Origin: Bordetella parapertussis
Lineage (GTDB): Bacteria; Pseudomonadota; Gammaproteobacteria; Burkholderiales; Burkholderiaceae_C
NCBI GenBank assembly: GCA_945870575.1
Contig: CAMBSK010000001.1
Span: 1-64,000 of the forward strand
Direction of reading: 5' to 3'
Length of the DNA: 64,000 nt
In this document: positions 13,947 to 24,072 of the stretch, piece by piece
How the letters are laid out: each line of letters opens with the position of its first letter
Numbering within the stretch: position 1 is the stretch's first letter
Position numbers and translations under genes: made by a program
The notes under the pieces: model-generated
What the model was told of the DNA's origin: nothing
What the model saw: only the letters and a program-made list of their open reading frames with translations
Database searches by the model: none

Positions 13947-16565
13947 TCAACTGCCGCCGAGAACGGTTAACAATTGTGTTTCTAGATCGATTTGTGTGCG
14001 GTTGTGCTGCAAGGCCGCGCCATCAATCAAAAAAGTATCTTCAACCCGCTCCCCCAAAGTGCTGACCTTAGCCAACAGCACATTGATCTGGTGCTGCGCC
14101 AGTATTTGCGCCACGCCATACAGCAAACCGGCGCGGTCGCTGGCTGAAATGCTGAGCAGCCAACGCTGCGCTTTTTCATCGGGTTGCAAACGCACGCGCG
14201 GCGCCACCGGAAAACTTTTGACGCGACGCGATACCCGCCCGCCTTGGCGCGGTTTGAGCAAGGGGCCGCCGTTTTCAATTGCTTGTTTCAAACCGTTTTC
14301 CACCATAGGCGTGAGTTCGCGGTAATGCACATTCAACATGGGGGTGACCACCTGGAAGGTGTCTAACGCATAACCGTTTTTCGCGGTATGCACTTTGGCA
14401 TCCAGAATACTGAATTCAGCTTGATCAAAATAACCGCAAATACGCGCGAACAAATCCGGCTGATCCGGCGTGTACACCAGGACTTGCAAACCTTCACCCA
14501 AGGGTGACAAACGCGCCTTCACAGTCACAGCTGTTTGTACCCCTTGCGCTTTGGCCAAAGCCAGCGGTCTGGATAACTGCCTTGTATGCCAGGCGATGTC
14601 AGCAGCTTCATGGCGCATGAAATAACTGACATCGAGTGTGTTCCATAAATCTTTGTGCGATTCAAAAGGCATGGCGTACAAATTCAGCGTTTCCAGTGCC
14701 TCGCGCTTACGCATTTCAACCAAGGCATGCGGGTCGTGCGCCTGACCACCAAGCACTGCGGCGCTGGCCCGGTACAGGTCTTCCAGCAGTTTGCCTTTCC
14801 AGGCGTTCCACACTTTCGGACTGGTGCCGCGTATATCGGCCACAGTCAGCAAATACAAGGCGCGCAAATAACGCTCGTTGCCTACGCTTTGCGCAAATGC
14901 ATTCACCACGTCCGGGTCGCTCAAGTCCTGCTTTTGCGCCACGTTGCTCATGGTTAAGTGGTGTTTGACCAGGAATTCAATCAACTGCTGATCGGCTTTG
15001 GCAATACCGTGCTGGCGGCAGAACAAACGCACCTCGTGCGCGCCCAAGTCTGAATGGTCGCCGCCGCGCCCTTTGGCAATATCGTGAAACAGCGCCGCCA
15101 CGTACAAAATCCAAGGCTGTTCCCAGCCGGCAGCAAGTTGCGAGCAAAACGGGTATTCGTGCGCGTGTTCAACGATGAAGAAGCGGCGCACGTTACGCAG
15201 CACCATCAGAATATGCTGATCGACGGTGTAGACGTGAAACAAATCGTGTTGCATTTGTCCGACGATGCGCCTGAACACCCACAGATAACGGCCTAGCACC
15301 GAGGTTTGGTTCATCAAGCGCATGGCGTGCGTGATGCCATGCGAGGTTTGCAAAATGCGCATGAACATGGCGCGATTGGCCGGGTCCCGCCGGAAGGCCG
15401 CGTTCATCAAATCTCTTGCGTTGTAAAGCGCGCGCAAGGTTCTGGCTGACAAACCTTTGACACCCACGGTTTCCTGGTAAATCAGAAAGGTTTCCAGAAT
15501 GGCGTGCGGATCGCGCTGGTACAAATCATCATCAACCACTTCAAGCATGCCGGCTTTGTCAATAAAACGCTCGTTCAACTGGCGCGGCGGATGCGATTGC
15601 GTCTGCTGAAACAACCAGTCTTCAATGTTCAAGTGAATGATCTGGTTCAACTGGGTGACCGCTTTGGCGGCCCAGTAATAACGCTTCATCAAAGCTTCGC
15701 TTGCCGCGCGGGCCATTTTGCCGTCGCCGCCATCGGTTGACAGGCCCAGGCCAAGCGCTAGCAGGGTTTGCAAATCAAACACCAGGCGGTCCTCCCTGCG
15801 TCTGGCGCTCCAGTGCAAGCGCCAGCGCAGCAACGACAACAGGCTTTCGTTACGCAGTAATTGCCTTAACTCCAAAGCCGTCACCATGCCACGCGCATGC
15901 AAGTCTTTCCAGCTGCTACCCAGACCGCTGGCCTTGGCCAGCCACAACAACATTTGTAAATCGCGCAATCCGCCGGGCGACTCTTTGCAGTTGGGTTCCA
16001 GCGAATACGGTGAGTTCTCAAACTTGTTATGCCGCTGCTGCATTTCCAGCGTTTTGCCGGTGAAAAAAGCCTTGGCCTCCAGCCTGGCGTTAAAGCTGTC
16101 GCTGAAGCTTTGCATCAAGCGGCGGTTGCCGGTGAGAAAACGCGATTCCAGCATGGCGGTTTGCACCGTGATGTCGGCGGCGGCTTCGTTGACGCAATCC
16201 GTCAGATTGCGCACGCTTGATCCGATCTCAAGGCCCGTGTCCCAGCAACTGCCTATGAATATCTCAATCTTGTTTTTCAACACTTCATCAGCTTCAGCGC
16301 TGGTGCCGTCCGGCAGCAAGACCAGCACATCGACATCTGAATAAGGGAATAACGCTTGTCTGCCATAACCGCCGACCGCCAACAGGCAGGTGGTTTCAGG
16401 CATGTTTGCCTTTTCCCACAAGCTATACAAAGTCTCATCGCATAAATCGCTGAGCAGTTTTAAATGGGCGTGGACACGGGACGCGCGAGCCAGACTTTGT
16501 TCTGCGGCGCATTGAGCCAGCAGTGCAGATTTACGGTGTCTGAAATCTGATGCGGAGTGATTCAC
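13947..16565 (-). CDS. glnD: [Protein-PII] uridylyltransferase / uridylyl-removing enzyme
   Basis: Nitrogen sensor: uridylylates PII proteins when glutamine is low and removes UMP when it is high. 872 residues, typical size. Domains in order: nucleotidyltransferase with GGYGRQALFPYSDVDVL (65-81; metal ligands D77 and D79), a helical region, an HD phosphohydrolase domain (LFHDIAKGRGGDHSD, about 490-505) and two C-terminal ACT domains (LVYTPDQPDLFARICGYF; ISASDRAGLLYGVAQIL) that bind glutamine. The start used is GTG at 16565, three bases after the map stop; the next Met lies inside the conserved region. Co-transcribed with map. Confidence 0.96.
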   Translation of the reverse strand: MNHSASDFRHRKSALLAQCAAEQSLARASRVHAHLKLLSDLCDETLYSLWEKANMPETTCLLAVGGYGRQALFPYSDVDVLVLLPDGTSAEADEVLKNKIEIFIGSCWDTGLEIGSSVRNLTDCVNEAAADITVQTAMLESRFLTGNRRLMQSFSDSFNARLEAKAFFTGKTLEMQQRHNKFENSPYSLEPNCKESPGGLRDLQMLLWLAKASGLGSSWKDLHARGMVTALELRQLLRNESLLSLLRWRLHWSARRREDRLVFDLQTLLALGLGLSTDGGDGKMARAASEALMKRYYWAAKAVTQLNQIIHLNIEDWLFQQTQSHPPRQLNERFIDKAGMLEVVDDDLYQRDPHAILETFLIYQETVGVKGLSARTLRALYNARDLMNAAFRRDPANRAMFMRILQTSHGITHAMRLMNQTSVLGRYLWVFRRIVGQMQHDLFHVYTVDQHILMVLRNVRRFFIVEHAHEYPFCSQLAAGWEQPWILYVAALFHDIAKGRGGDHSDLGAHEVRLFCRQHGIAKADQQLIEFLVKHHLTMSNVAQKQDLSDPDVVNAFAQSVGNERYLRALYLLTVADIRGTSPKVWNAWKGKLLEDLYRASAAVLGGQAHDPHALVEMRKREALETLNLYAMPFESHKDLWNTLDVSYFMRHEAADIAWHTRQLSRPLALAKAQGVQTAVTVKARLSPLGEGLQVLVYTPDQPDLFARICGYFDQAEFSILDAKVHTAKNGYALDTFQVVTPMLNVHYRELTPMVENGLKQAIENGGPLLKPRQGGRVSRRVKSFPVAPRVRLQPDEKAQRWLLSISASDRAGLLYGVAQILAQHQINVLLAKVSTLGERVEDTFLIDGAALQHNRTQIDLETQLLTVLGGS

Positions 16566-16568
16566 GCG

Positions 16569-17381
16569 TCAGCACGCCGTGGTGGTGACAAAGGCGGGCA
16601 GGGCAGGGCTGCCTTCGGACAGCGTCAGAACTTCATAGCCGGTCGGTGTGACCAGCACCGTGTGCTCCCATTGCGCAGACAGGGAATGGTCGCGCGTGAT
16701 GATGGTCCAGCCGTCGCCCATTTCTTTAATATCGCGTTTACCGGCGTTGACCATGGGTTCAATGGTGAACGTCATGCCGGGTTTGAGCTCTTCCAGTGTG
16801 CCGGGCTTGCCGTAGTGCAGCACTTGCGGCTCTTCGTGGAACACCTGACCGATGCCGTGACCGCAGAATTCACGTACGATAGAAAAGCCGTGGTTTTCGG
16901 CAAATACCTGAATCGCGTGGCCGATGTCGCCGAGCCGGGCTCCCGGTTTGACTTTGACAATGCCGTGCCACATGGCCTCGTAAGTCAGCTGGCACAGTCG
17001 TTTGGCGGCGATAGAGCCTTCGCCGACGATGAACATGCGGCTGGTGTCGCCGTGCCATCCGCCTTTGATGACGGTGATGTCAATATTGACAATATCTCCT
17101 TTTTTCAAGACCTTGTCGCTGGGTATGCCGTGACATACCTGATGGTTGATCGAGGTACAAATCGATTTGGGGTAGGGGTTGTTGCCGCTGGGGTTGTAGT
17201 TCAGCGGGGCCGGTATGGCTTGTTGCACCTGGGTGATGTAGTCAAACGCCAGTTTGTCAAGGTGGTTGGTGGTGATGCCCGGCTGCACAAGTGGGGTCAG
17301 GTAATCCAGCACTTCAGACGCAAGTTGGCCCGCAATGCGCATGCCGTCAATGCCGTGTTGGTTTTTGTATGTGATGCTCAT
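16569..17381 (-). CDS. map: Methionine aminopeptidase, type I
   Basis: Removes the initiator methionine from nascent proteins. 270 residues. All family metal and catalytic residues are in place: D101, D112, H175, E208 and E239 as metal ligands, and H84 (in HQVCHGIP) as catalytic histidine. The ATG is at 17381. Upstream lies the divergent purL gene, with 119 bases between the two starts. In many proteobacteria map is followed by glnD, as here. Confidence 0.96.
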   Translation of the reverse strand: MSITYKNQHGIDGMRIAGQLASEVLDYLTPLVQPGITTNHLDKLAFDYITQVQQAIPAPLNYNPSGNNPYPKSICTSINHQVCHGIPSDKVLKKGDIVNIDITVIKGGWHGDTSRMFIVGEGSIAAKRLCQLTYEAMWHGIVKVKPGARLGDIGHAIQVFAENHGFSIVREFCGHGIGQVFHEEPQVLHYGKPGTLEELKPGMTFTIEPMVNAGKRDIKEMGDGWTIITRDHSLSAQWEHTVLVTPTGYEVLTLSEGSPALPAFVTTTAC

Positions 17382-17411
17382 GGCCGAATTATCTCAGGCT
17401 GACGCGCTCTG

Positions 17412-17440
17412 TTTTAAGCGGCTCGGCAGTGCCGTTAAAA
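17412..17440. promoter_or_regulatory. Inverted repeat in the map/purL divergent promoter region
   Basis: Two arms, TTTTAAGCGGC (17412-17422) and GCCGTTAAAA (17431-17440), are reverse complements except for one extra G, separated by 8 bases. No gene ends here, since map and purL diverge, so a terminator role is unlikely. It may be an operator or a leader hairpin for one of the two genes. Function is inferred from position only. Confidence 0.4.
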
Positions 17441-17500
17441 TTCAGGCATGACACGCTGTACCCGTTCACAGCTAAGCCCTCTTAAACCCAAGGCCACCCC

Positions 17501-20500
17501 GTGACCCTTCAGATCAGTAATTTTCAGGGCGGCCCCGCCTTCAGTAGCTTCAAAACCCGTCGTTTGCTCAGCAGATTGCAATCCGTTTGTGCGGCCATTC
17601 AATCATTGCAAGCCACGCATGTCTACCTACTGGCAGCCGACCGGCCGCTGAAAGCCGTCGACGCTGCCCGTTTGGCGCAACTGCTGGGCGCTGTGGCCGA
17701 CAAGGCCTTGACTGTTGTATCAGCTGACACGCTGACATTGGTGGTCTCACCGCGCCAGGGCACGGTGTCTCCCTGGGCCTCCAAGGCCGGTGATATTGCT
17801 CGCAATTGCGGTTTTGCGTTGCACCGCCTGGAGCGCCTGACCGAGTACCGCTTGGAGTTGAAGAACGCTTCTCAACCGTCTCCAATAGAACTGGCAGGAA
17901 TTCATGCTTTGTTGCATGACCGCATGACCGAGTCTGTCTGGGCGGACCGCTTGTCGGCGCGCGTGCTTTTGCAAAATCTGAATGCCGTCGACATGGTCAG
18001 CGTCGACGTCTTGAAACAAGGACGGCAAGCGCTGATGCAAGCGAATACCGATAACGGTCTGGCGCTGGCAGACGATGAAATCGATTATTTGTTGCACGCT
18101 TTCAACCGGCTTCAGCGCAACCCGACCGATGCCGAGTTGATGATGTTTGCTCAAGCCAACAGCGAGCATTGCAGACACAAGATCTTCAACGCCGACTACA
18201 TCATTGACGGCCAGGTGCAAAGCCACAGCTTGTTCGGCATGATCCGACATACGCACAAAACCAACCCTCAACGCACCGTGGTCGCGTATTCGGATAACGC
18301 CGCCATCATGCAAGGGCATCAGGTGGAAAGATTCACTGCGGCACTCACCGGCTATATGCCGCGCTACGACAAAACCAGCGGCGTGCAGCATATTTTGATG
18401 AAGGTGGAAACGCACAACCACCCGACAGCTATTTCGCCGTTTCCGGGCGCGGCCACCGGTGCTGGCGGCGAGATTCGCGACGAAGGCGCGACAGGTCGCG
18501 GCGCCAAACCCAAGGCAGGCCTCACCGGTTTTAGCGTCTCCAAACTTTGGGGCAGCAGCATAGGACAGGCTTCGCACATGGCTTCGGCTTTGCAAATCAT
18601 GACCGAAGGCCCATTGGGCGGAGCGGCTTTTAACAACGAGTTCGGCAGACCGAATTTGCTGGGCTATTTCCGCGAATATGAACAAGTGGTTAACGGTGTT
18701 CAACGCGGTTACCACAAGCCCATCATGCTGGCAGGCGGTTTGGGTGTGGTGCGCGACGAACTCACGCACAAACTTTTGTTTCCCGCAGGGACTTTATTGA
18801 TACAACTCGGCGGCCCGGGCATGCGCATAGGCATGGGCGGCGGCGCTGCCAGTTCGCTGGCCAGCGGCAGCAACGCGGTCAACTTGGATTTTGATTCGGT
18901 GCAACGCGGCAACCCCGAGATTCAACGCCGCGCACAAGAGGTGATCAACCATTGCAATGCCCTGGGCAAAGACACGCCTGTATTGGCTATTCACGATGTG
19001 GGTGCTGGCGGTTTGTCCAATGCCTTTCCCGAACTGGTCAACGATGCCGGTCGCGGTGCGCGTTTTGATTTGCGGCAAGTGCCGCTGGAAGAAAGCGGTT
19101 TGTCCCCCAAGGAAATCTGGAGCAACGAAAGCCAGGAACGCTATGTGCTGGCGATAGCGCCTGAGTCTTTGTCGCAGTTTCAGTTTTTCTGCGAACGCGA
19201 ACGCTGTCCCTTCGCTGTCGTGGGTGTCACCACAGAGGAAAGACATCTGTCCGTCAAGCACACCGACACATCAGACGCAGTGGATATGCCACTGGATGTG
19301 TTGCTCGGCAAGCCACCGAAAATGCTTCGCGATGTGCAGCGTCTGACACGCGAGATTGAATCTTTTCATACCGACGGTGTCAGCCTACAAGACGCAGTGC
19401 TTAAAGTCCTGTCACACCCCACCGTTGCCAGCAAACGTTTTTTGATCACCATCGGCGACCGCACGGTGGGCGGTCTAAGCCACCGGGATCAAATGGTCGG
19501 GCCCTGGCAGGTACCGGTGGCCGATTGCGCCATCACCTTGGCCGATTACAAAGGCGTGGCAGGCGAGGCTATGGCGCTGGGCGAGCGCACGCCGCTGGCC
19601 GCCATTAACGCAGCAGCCTCCGGGCGCATGGCGGTGGCTGAAGCCATTACCAATTTGCTGGCTGCGCCTGTCACTTTGGAGCGGGTGAAGTTGTCCGCCA
19701 ACTGGATGGCCGCTTGTGGCGAACCCGGGGAAGACGCGGCATTGTTTGATACTGTCAAAGCAGTTGGACTGGAGTTGTGCCCGGCGCTGGGTATTTCCAT
19801 TCCCGTCGGCAAAGACAGCTTGTCCATGCGCACCCGTTGGCTGGATAACGGTCAGTCTATGCAAGTGACTTCACCGGTCAGTTTGATCGTCACCGCGTTT
19901 GCCACCTTGGACGATGTGCGCGGTAATTTCACGCCGCAATTGAACGCCACCGAAACCGATACCAGCTTGATTTTGATAGATCTCGGACACGGTAAACAGC
20001 GCATGGGCGGCAGTATTTTGGCGCAGGCGCTGGATCAGGCAGGAGGTTTGGTGCCTGACCTGGACCACGCGGACGATTTGAAAAACCTGGTGATCGCCAT
20101 CAATGATTTGCGTGCCAAGGGCTGGGTCATGGCCTACCATGACCGCAGCGACGGCGGCTTGCTGGCCTGTGTGGCCGAGATGGCATTTGCCGGTCACGTC
20201 GGCGTGGCCTTGAATGTGGATTTGTTGGTCACCGAAGGCGACGGCATCAGGGACAGCCGCGCCGACCACGGCGACAGCAAAAACTGGTCACAGCAAGTCA
20301 ACGCCAGGCGCGATGAACTCACGCTCAAAGCCTTGTTCAACGAAGAGATCGGCGTGGTGATTCAGGTGCGTACAGAAGTGCGTGATCTGAGCATGCAATT
20401 GCTTCGGCAGTACGGTTTATCGGCTTGCAGCCATGTGATCGGTAAAACCCGGCCTGCGTCCAGCGGCATCAACAAAGGCGTGGGTGAACTCAGCATCTGG

Positions 20501-21484
20501 CGCGATGCCAAAGAAATTTTCAGCGCAAGTCTGTTTGATTTGCACCAGGTATGGGACAGCGTCAGCTGGAAAATTTGCCGTGAACGCGACAACCCGCAAA
20601 CCGCAGACGCTGAACACGCCGCTGCCGGACTGCCCGCAGACCCGGGCTTGCATGTGTATTTAACGCCGGGTGCGCTCGACAATGTCGCTGCTCCCTATAT
20701 CAACAAACAACGCCCTCGTGTAGCGGTCTTGCGCGAGCAAGGTGTGAATTCGCATGTGGAAATGGCGTATGCGTTCACCGAAGCAGGCTTTGAAGCCTAT
20801 GACGTGCACATGACCGATTTGCAGTCGGGACGCGCGCATTTGAAAGACTTTCAAGGGCTGGTGGCCTGCGGCGGTTTCAGCTACGGCGACACTTTGGGTG
20901 CGGGTAAGGGTTGGGCGCGCAGCATCACATTCAATACAGCTTTATCCGACCAGTTTCAAAGCTTTTTTGACCAGAAAAACACGTTTGCACTCGGCGTGTG
21001 CAATGGTTGCCAGATGTTTGCCGAATTGGCGGTGCTGATTCCTGGTGCCCAGAATTGGCCGCGTTTCACCGATAACCAAAGCGAACGTTTCGAGGCGCGT
21101 TTGTCGCAGGTTGAAGTGCTGGAAACGCCTAGTTTGTTTTTCAAAGGCATGGCGGGCAGTCGATTGCCGATTGCCGTAGCGCACGGTGAAGGCTATGCGG
21201 ATTTCAGTGAACGCGGTAGCGCTGACAAAGTGCTGGCTGCCATGCGTTTCACCGATCACCACGGGCAGGCCACCGAAGCCTATCCGTTCAACCCCAACGG
21301 CAGCCCCAGCGGCTTGACCGCAGTGACCACAGACGATGGCAGATTCACGGCCATGATGCCGCACCCGGAGCGCGTGTTCCGCCAGCTGCAATTTAGCTGG
21401 ACTGCGCAAAGTAATTTCCAGAAGCCCACCGACTTCAGCCCTTGGATGCGCATGTGGCGCAACGCCCGGCGTTGGGTAGGCTGA
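17501..21484 (+). CDS. purL: Phosphoribosylformylglycinamidine synthase (large single-chain form)
   Basis: Fourth step of purine biosynthesis: FGAR + glutamine + ATP to FGAM. 1327 residues, the one-chain proteobacterial form. The N-terminal PurS-like part is followed by two ATP-grasp-like synthase halves ([28 protein letters not shown] near residue 305; [15 protein letters not shown] near 500) and a C-terminal class I glutaminase with nucleophile C1167 in GVCNGCQM and the catalytic histidine/glutamate in MPHPERVFR. Start GTG at 17501, with AAGG upstream at 17490-17493; the translated N-terminus fits relatives. It has its own promoter region shared with divergent map. Confidence 0.96.
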   Translation: MTLQISNFQGGPAFSSFKTRRLLSRLQSVCAAIQSLQATHVYLLAADRPLKAVDAARLAQLLGAVADKALTVVSADTLTLVVSPRQGTVSPWASKAGDIARNCGFALHRLERLTEYRLELKNASQPSPIELAGIHALLHDRMTESVWADRLSARVLLQNLNAVDMVSVDVLKQGRQALMQANTDNGLALADDEIDYLLHAFNRLQRNPTDAELMMFAQANSEHCRHKIFNADYIIDGQVQSHSLFGMIRHTHKTNPQRTVVAYSDNAAIMQGHQVERFTAALTGYMPRYDKTSGVQHILMKVETHNHPTAISPFPGAATGAGGEIRDEGATGRGAKPKAGLTGFSVSKLWGSSIGQASHMASALQIMTEGPLGGAAFNNEFGRPNLLGYFREYEQVVNGVQRGYHKPIMLAGGLGVVRDELTHKLLFPAGTLLIQLGGPGMRIGMGGGAASSLASGSNAVNLDFDSVQRGNPEIQRRAQEVINHCNALGKDTPVLAIHDVGAGGLSNAFPELVNDAGRGARFDLRQVPLEESGLSPKEIWSNESQERYVLAIAPESLSQFQFFCERERCPFAVVGVTTEERHLSVKHTDTSDAVDMPLDVLLGKPPKMLRDVQRLTREIESFHTDGVSLQDAVLKVLSHPTVASKRFLITIGDRTVGGLSHRDQMVGPWQVPVADCAITLADYKGVAGEAMALGERTPLAAINAAASGRMAVAEAITNLLAAPVTLERVKLSANWMAACGEPGEDAALFDTVKAVGLELCPALGISIPVGKDSLSMRTRWLDNGQSMQVTSPVSLIVTAFATLDDVRGNFTPQLNATETDTSLILIDLGHGKQRMGGSILAQALDQAGGLVPDLDHADDLKNLVIAINDLRAKGWVMAYHDRSDGGLLACVAEMAFAGHVGVALNVDLLVTEGDGIRDSRADHGDSKNWSQQVNARRDELTLKALFNEEIGVVIQVRTEVRDLSMQLLRQYGLSACSHVIGKTRPASSGINKGVGELSIWRDAKEIFSASLFDLHQVWDSVSWKICRERDNPQTADAEHAAAGLPADPGLHVYLTPGALDNVAAPYINKQRPRVAVLREQGVNSHVEMAYAFTEAGFEAYDVHMTDLQSGRAHLKDFQGLVACGGFSYGDTLGAGKGWARSITFNTALSDQFQSFFDQKNTFALGVCNGCQMFAELAVLIPGAQNWPRFTDNQSERFEARLSQVEVLETPSLFFKGMAGSRLPIAVAHGEGYADFSERGSADKVLAAMRFTDHHGQATEAYPFNPNGSPSGLTAVTTDDGRFTAMMPHPERVFRQLQFSWTAQSNFQKPTDFSPWMRMWRNARRWVG

Positions 21485-21526
21485 CAAGAGCGAGTAGTTT
21501 TTTTAACAAACAACAAGGAAGTACCC

Positions 21527-21934
21527 ATGAGCTTGACCAAAGACCGTGAATTGGCTGATTTGCTCTACAACAGCTACGGGGATCTTTCATTGCTGCTGGC
21601 TGATCTGAGCAGTCTGGCCGAAGACCAAGCCAAACAAGCGGTGGCAGTGCAAAACCACAACCACGACAAGAATGGCCATGAGTCGCATGCGCCAGCACCG
21701 ACCGAGGCACAAAAAACGCTGACGGGTGCACAGCAAAAAACCGTGGCCTTGCAGCAGCATCTCGTGCAAATCATCAAGCTGTTGATTCAAAACCATACAG
21801 ACGCCAGCATCATCATCAATGAGTTTGAAAAAATACGCACCGGCAAATTGTTGATGAGCGAGACTTTTTCGCTCGCCCATGTCATACCCGTGAATACAGG
21901 AATTAATTCAAACACCACGCCTTTGTTGAAATAA
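21527..21934 (+). CDS. Unknown small protein with His/Asn-rich linker
   Basis: 135 residues, not recognised. A good ribosome site (AAGGAAG) precedes the ATG at 21527. Residues 1-35 look amphipathic and helical (LADLLYNSYGDLSLLLADLSSLAEDQ); residues 43-56 form a His/Asn/Asp-rich stretch (QNHNHDKNGHESH) that could bind a metal; residues 58-110 are again helical and Gln-rich. There is no signal peptide or membrane segment. The last 15-20 residues (HVIPVNTGINS) look like read-through into a dispersed intergenic repeat, so the ancestral protein was probably shorter. It follows purL by 42 bases and ends before a strong terminator, so it may share the purL transcript. Confidence 0.55.
   Translation: MSLTKDRELADLLYNSYGDLSLLLADLSSLAEDQAKQAVAVQNHNHDKNGHESHAPAPTEAQKTLTGAQQKTVALQQHLVQIIKLLIQNHTDASIIINEFEKIRTGKLLMSETFSLAHVIPVNTGINSNTTPLLK
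21880..21916. repeat. Dispersed-repeat-like element at the 3' end of the unknown gene
   Basis: The reverse complement of this stretch reads as a half-palindromic unit (AATTCCTGTATTCACGGG, then TATGACATGG) of the kind that yields the peptide signature IPVFTGMTW, familiar from REP-like repeats scattered in many proteobacterial genomes. CCCGT and ACAGG pair with one mismatch. Only one copy is present in this window, so the call rests on resemblance. Confidence 0.4.
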
Positions 21935-21951
21935 GCCGGATCACCATAAAA

Positions 21952-21980
21952 AAAGCCCTCTTCAATCTGAAGAGGGCTTT
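21952..21980. terminator. Bidirectional rho-independent terminator
   Basis: A perfect 13-base-pair stem (21952-21964 pairing with 21968-21980) with a 3-base loop, GC-rich in the middle and flanked by A-runs and T-runs. It sits between the convergent unknown gene (plus) and the parvulin gene (minus) and can serve both. Confidence 0.9.
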
Positions 21981-22002
21981 CGCATATCAAACGCCAGAAT
22001 AG

Positions 22003-22785
22003 TTATTCAATCTTGGCTTTCTCGCGCAATGACTGTTGGTATTCACCCAATTTGGCTTGTTGCAATTGCTGCAGGATTTGCGGCTTGACATCATCAAACT
22101 TGGGCAGTTCTGCGCTGCGTATATCGTCCAGGCGAATGATGTGGTAGCCAAACTGTGACTTGACTGGAGTAGCAGTGGTTTCGCCTTTTTTCAGCGCAGT
22201 CATGGCCACGGAAAATTCTTTGACGAAGCTGTTGGGGTTAGCCCAATCCAAGTCTCCGCCCTTGGCGCCTGAGCCTGGGTCTTTAGATTGTTTTTTGGCG
22301 ATGTCTTCAAACTTACCGCCTTTTTTCAAGCTGGCCAAAACGGCTTTGGCCTTTTCTTCTTTGTCTACAAGAATGTGACGGGCTTTGTATTCTTTGGTGC
22401 TGTTGGCGGCTGCGAATTTATCGTATTCAGCTCTGACATCTGCATCGGTGACAGGGCTTTTACGTTGGTATTCGCCAAAAAGTTCGCGTATGAGCAAGCC
22501 TTGGCGGGCCAGATCCATCTGAACTTTGAATTCTTCGGTGGCGTCCATGCCCATGCTTTGCGCTTCCTGCATAAAGATTTCACGCAGTATGACTTCTTCA
22601 CGCAGTTGCTGCTCCATCTCAGGGGTGACGGCCCGGCCTGAACGCTCGAGTTGAGCGGCCAATGCCTGCACACGTGCCTTGGGAACAGGCTTGCCATTAA
22701 CGATTGCCAGATTTTGTGCCTGAGCGGCAAGACTGGCGCAGGCTATCAAGCCGACGATCAGGGGATTGATCAAAGAGATTTTCAT
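22003..22785 (-). CDS. Periplasmic peptidyl-prolyl isomerase, parvulin type
   Basis: Folding helper for exported proteins. 260 residues from the ATG at 22785, giving a clean signal peptide (MKISLINPLIVGLIACASLAAQA) cut near residue 20. A SurA/PrsA-like N-terminal helical region (about 25-120) precedes the PpiC rotamase domain (about 130-225: ARHILV, GGDLDW, KSQFGYHIIRLDD). The family alternates between PpiC, PrsA and SurA names; length and the single rotamase domain exclude full SurA. It lies 47 bases after bolA and ends at the shared terminator. Confidence 0.9.
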   Translation of the reverse strand: MKISLINPLIVGLIACASLAAQAQNLAIVNGKPVPKARVQALAAQLERSGRAVTPEMEQQLREEVILREIFMQEAQSMGMDATEEFKVQMDLARQGLLIRELFGEYQRKSPVTDADVRAEYDKFAAANSTKEYKARHILVDKEEKAKAVLASLKKGGKFEDIAKKQSKDPGSGAKGGDLDWANPNSFVKEFSVAMTALKKGETTATPVKSQFGYHIIRLDDIRSAELPKFDDVKPQILQQLQQAKLGEYQQSLREKAKIE

Positions 22786-22832
22786 GAAAAAACTTTCAAA
22801 AGAGTAAGTCGGGTTGAAAACAAACCCGCGCA

Positions 22833-23105
22833 TCAAGCTGGTAAGTCGACCATTTCAATGGCCAAGGCATGCAAACCCAAGTCGGTGAATTGTTGCAGAG
22901 AATCATACACAAGCCGGTGCCTGGCCACACGGCTCAAACCGTTAAATACCCCAGCACCGATACGTACACGGAAATGCGTGCCGTGTCCGCTGCCGTCAAC
23001 GCCTGCATGACCGGCGTGGGCGGCACTTTCATCCTCGACTTGCAAGAAAAAGGGCTGTAAATCGGTTTGTAAGCTGTTTTCGAGTTGTTGCGCAGTGATA
23101 TTCAT
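22833..23105 (-). CDS. bolA: BolA-family protein
   Basis: Small stress/iron-homeostasis protein that in this family partners with monothiol glutaredoxins at a [2Fe-2S] cluster. 90 residues. Family hallmarks are the HFRVRI strand after a loop with several histidines and the helix RHRLVYDSL. The ATG at 23105 overlaps the yciB stop as ATGA. Genes yciB and msrB upstream and the parvulin downstream form one compact minus-strand run. Confidence 0.88.
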   Translation of the reverse strand: MNITAQQLENSLQTDLQPFFLQVEDESAAHAGHAGVDGSGHGTHFRVRIGAGVFNGLSRVARHRLVYDSLQQFTDLGLHALAIEMVDLPA

Positions 23106-23659
23106 GGAGCGTCCGCCGGTTTTTCTGTTTCGTCCAACTGTATGTGACGCCCCAGGTAGACCGCTTGCGCCAGCACGAACACCAGCATCAGGCCCATGCC
23201 GCCAAATAATTTGTAATTGACCCAGGTGTCGGTGTCAAAATTGAAAGCCACCCAGAGGTTGGCTAAGCCCATGAAAGCAAAAAACGCCACCCAGGCAAAC
23301 AACAAGCGAAGCCAAATAGGGTCGGGCAGTCTCATTTGCGCCGACATGAGTTTCATCAACAGATTGCGTTTGAAGACCAGTTGTCCAATCAGCAATACAC
23401 CGCCCATCAGCCAGTAAAGAATGGTCGGCTTCCATTTGATAAAGGTTTCATCATGGGTGAGCAAGGTGGCGCCGCCGAAAAAAGTGATGATGGCCAGGCT
23501 GACCCATTGCATAGGCTCGACCTTGCCGTGTCTGAAATAAAGCCAGGCGATTTGTACTAAGGTAGCAGCCATGGCCACGGCGGTGGCCACATAAATACCG
23601 GCCAGTTTGAACGCGATGAAAAACAGCACAATCGGGAAAAAATCCATCAACATTTTCAT
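23102..23659 (-). CDS. yciB: Inner-membrane spanning protein YciB (septation protein A)
   Basis: Multi-pass inner-membrane protein of the YciB/IspZ family, linked to cell-envelope integrity and septation. 185 residues with about five hydrophobic helices. Family features visible are the start [22 protein letters not shown], the KPTILYWL segment, and the loop with [10 protein letters not shown]. The ATG at 23659 overlaps the msrB stop as ATGA. Confidence 0.93.
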   Translation of the reverse strand: MKMLMDFFPIVLFFIAFKLAGIYVATAVAMAATLVQIAWLYFRHGKVEPMQWVSLAIITFFGGATLLTHDETFIKWKPTILYWLMGGVLLIGQLVFKRNLLMKLMSAQMRLPDPIWLRLLFAWVAFFAFMGLANLWVAFNFDTDTWVNYKLFGGMGLMLVFVLAQAVYLGRHIQLDETEKPADAP

Positions 23660-24072
23660 GATTTATCCTCTTCAGGCTGAAAAGATAAAGCTGCTGAATT
23701 CATGCAATAACGCAAGCCGGTAGGGGCCGGGCCATCGGGAAAAACATGCCCCAGGTGTGCTTTGCACACAGAGCAAACGGTCTCGGTGCGCAGCATACCG
23801 TGGGCGCGGTCAACCCGTTCTTCGATAGCGGTGTTGTCGCGGGCCTGGGAGAAACTCGGCCAGCCGCAACCGGCGTCAAATTTGGTGACCGAGCTGAACA
23901 ATTCGTTGTCGCAACACATGCAGCGGTAAACGCCTTTGGCCCAATGCGCTTCATAGCGACCGGTGAAGGGGCGTTCGGTCGCGGCATGGCGGGTGACTTC
24001 ATAGGCCACCGGTTCGGCATTTTTGGCTGCCAGATGGGCCCGCCATTCGGCACTGTTTTCGGGTAATTTCAT
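23656..24072 (-). CDS. msrB: Peptide-methionine (R)-S-oxide reductase
   Basis: Repairs the R-epimer of methionine sulfoxide in proteins. 138 residues from the ATG at 24072, which overlaps the selO stop. Zinc-site cysteine pairs CMCC and CSVC are present, with CGWPSF and HLGHVF as family blocks; the catalytic cysteine is in RYCMNSAAL. Pairing with selO, a redox-linked pseudokinase AMPylase, suggests an oxidative-stress module. Confidence 0.95.
   Translation of the reverse strand: MKLPENSAEWRAHLAAKNAEPVAYEVTRHAATERPFTGRYEAHWAKGVYRCMCCDNELFSSVTKFDAGCGWPSFSQARDNTAIEERVDRAHGMLRTETVCSVCKAHLGHVFPDGPAPTGLRYCMNSAALSFQPEEDKS

Noticed and set aside
17747..18769. 340-codon minus-strand frame inside purL
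   Set aside because: Antisense shadow; purL is intact across the region.
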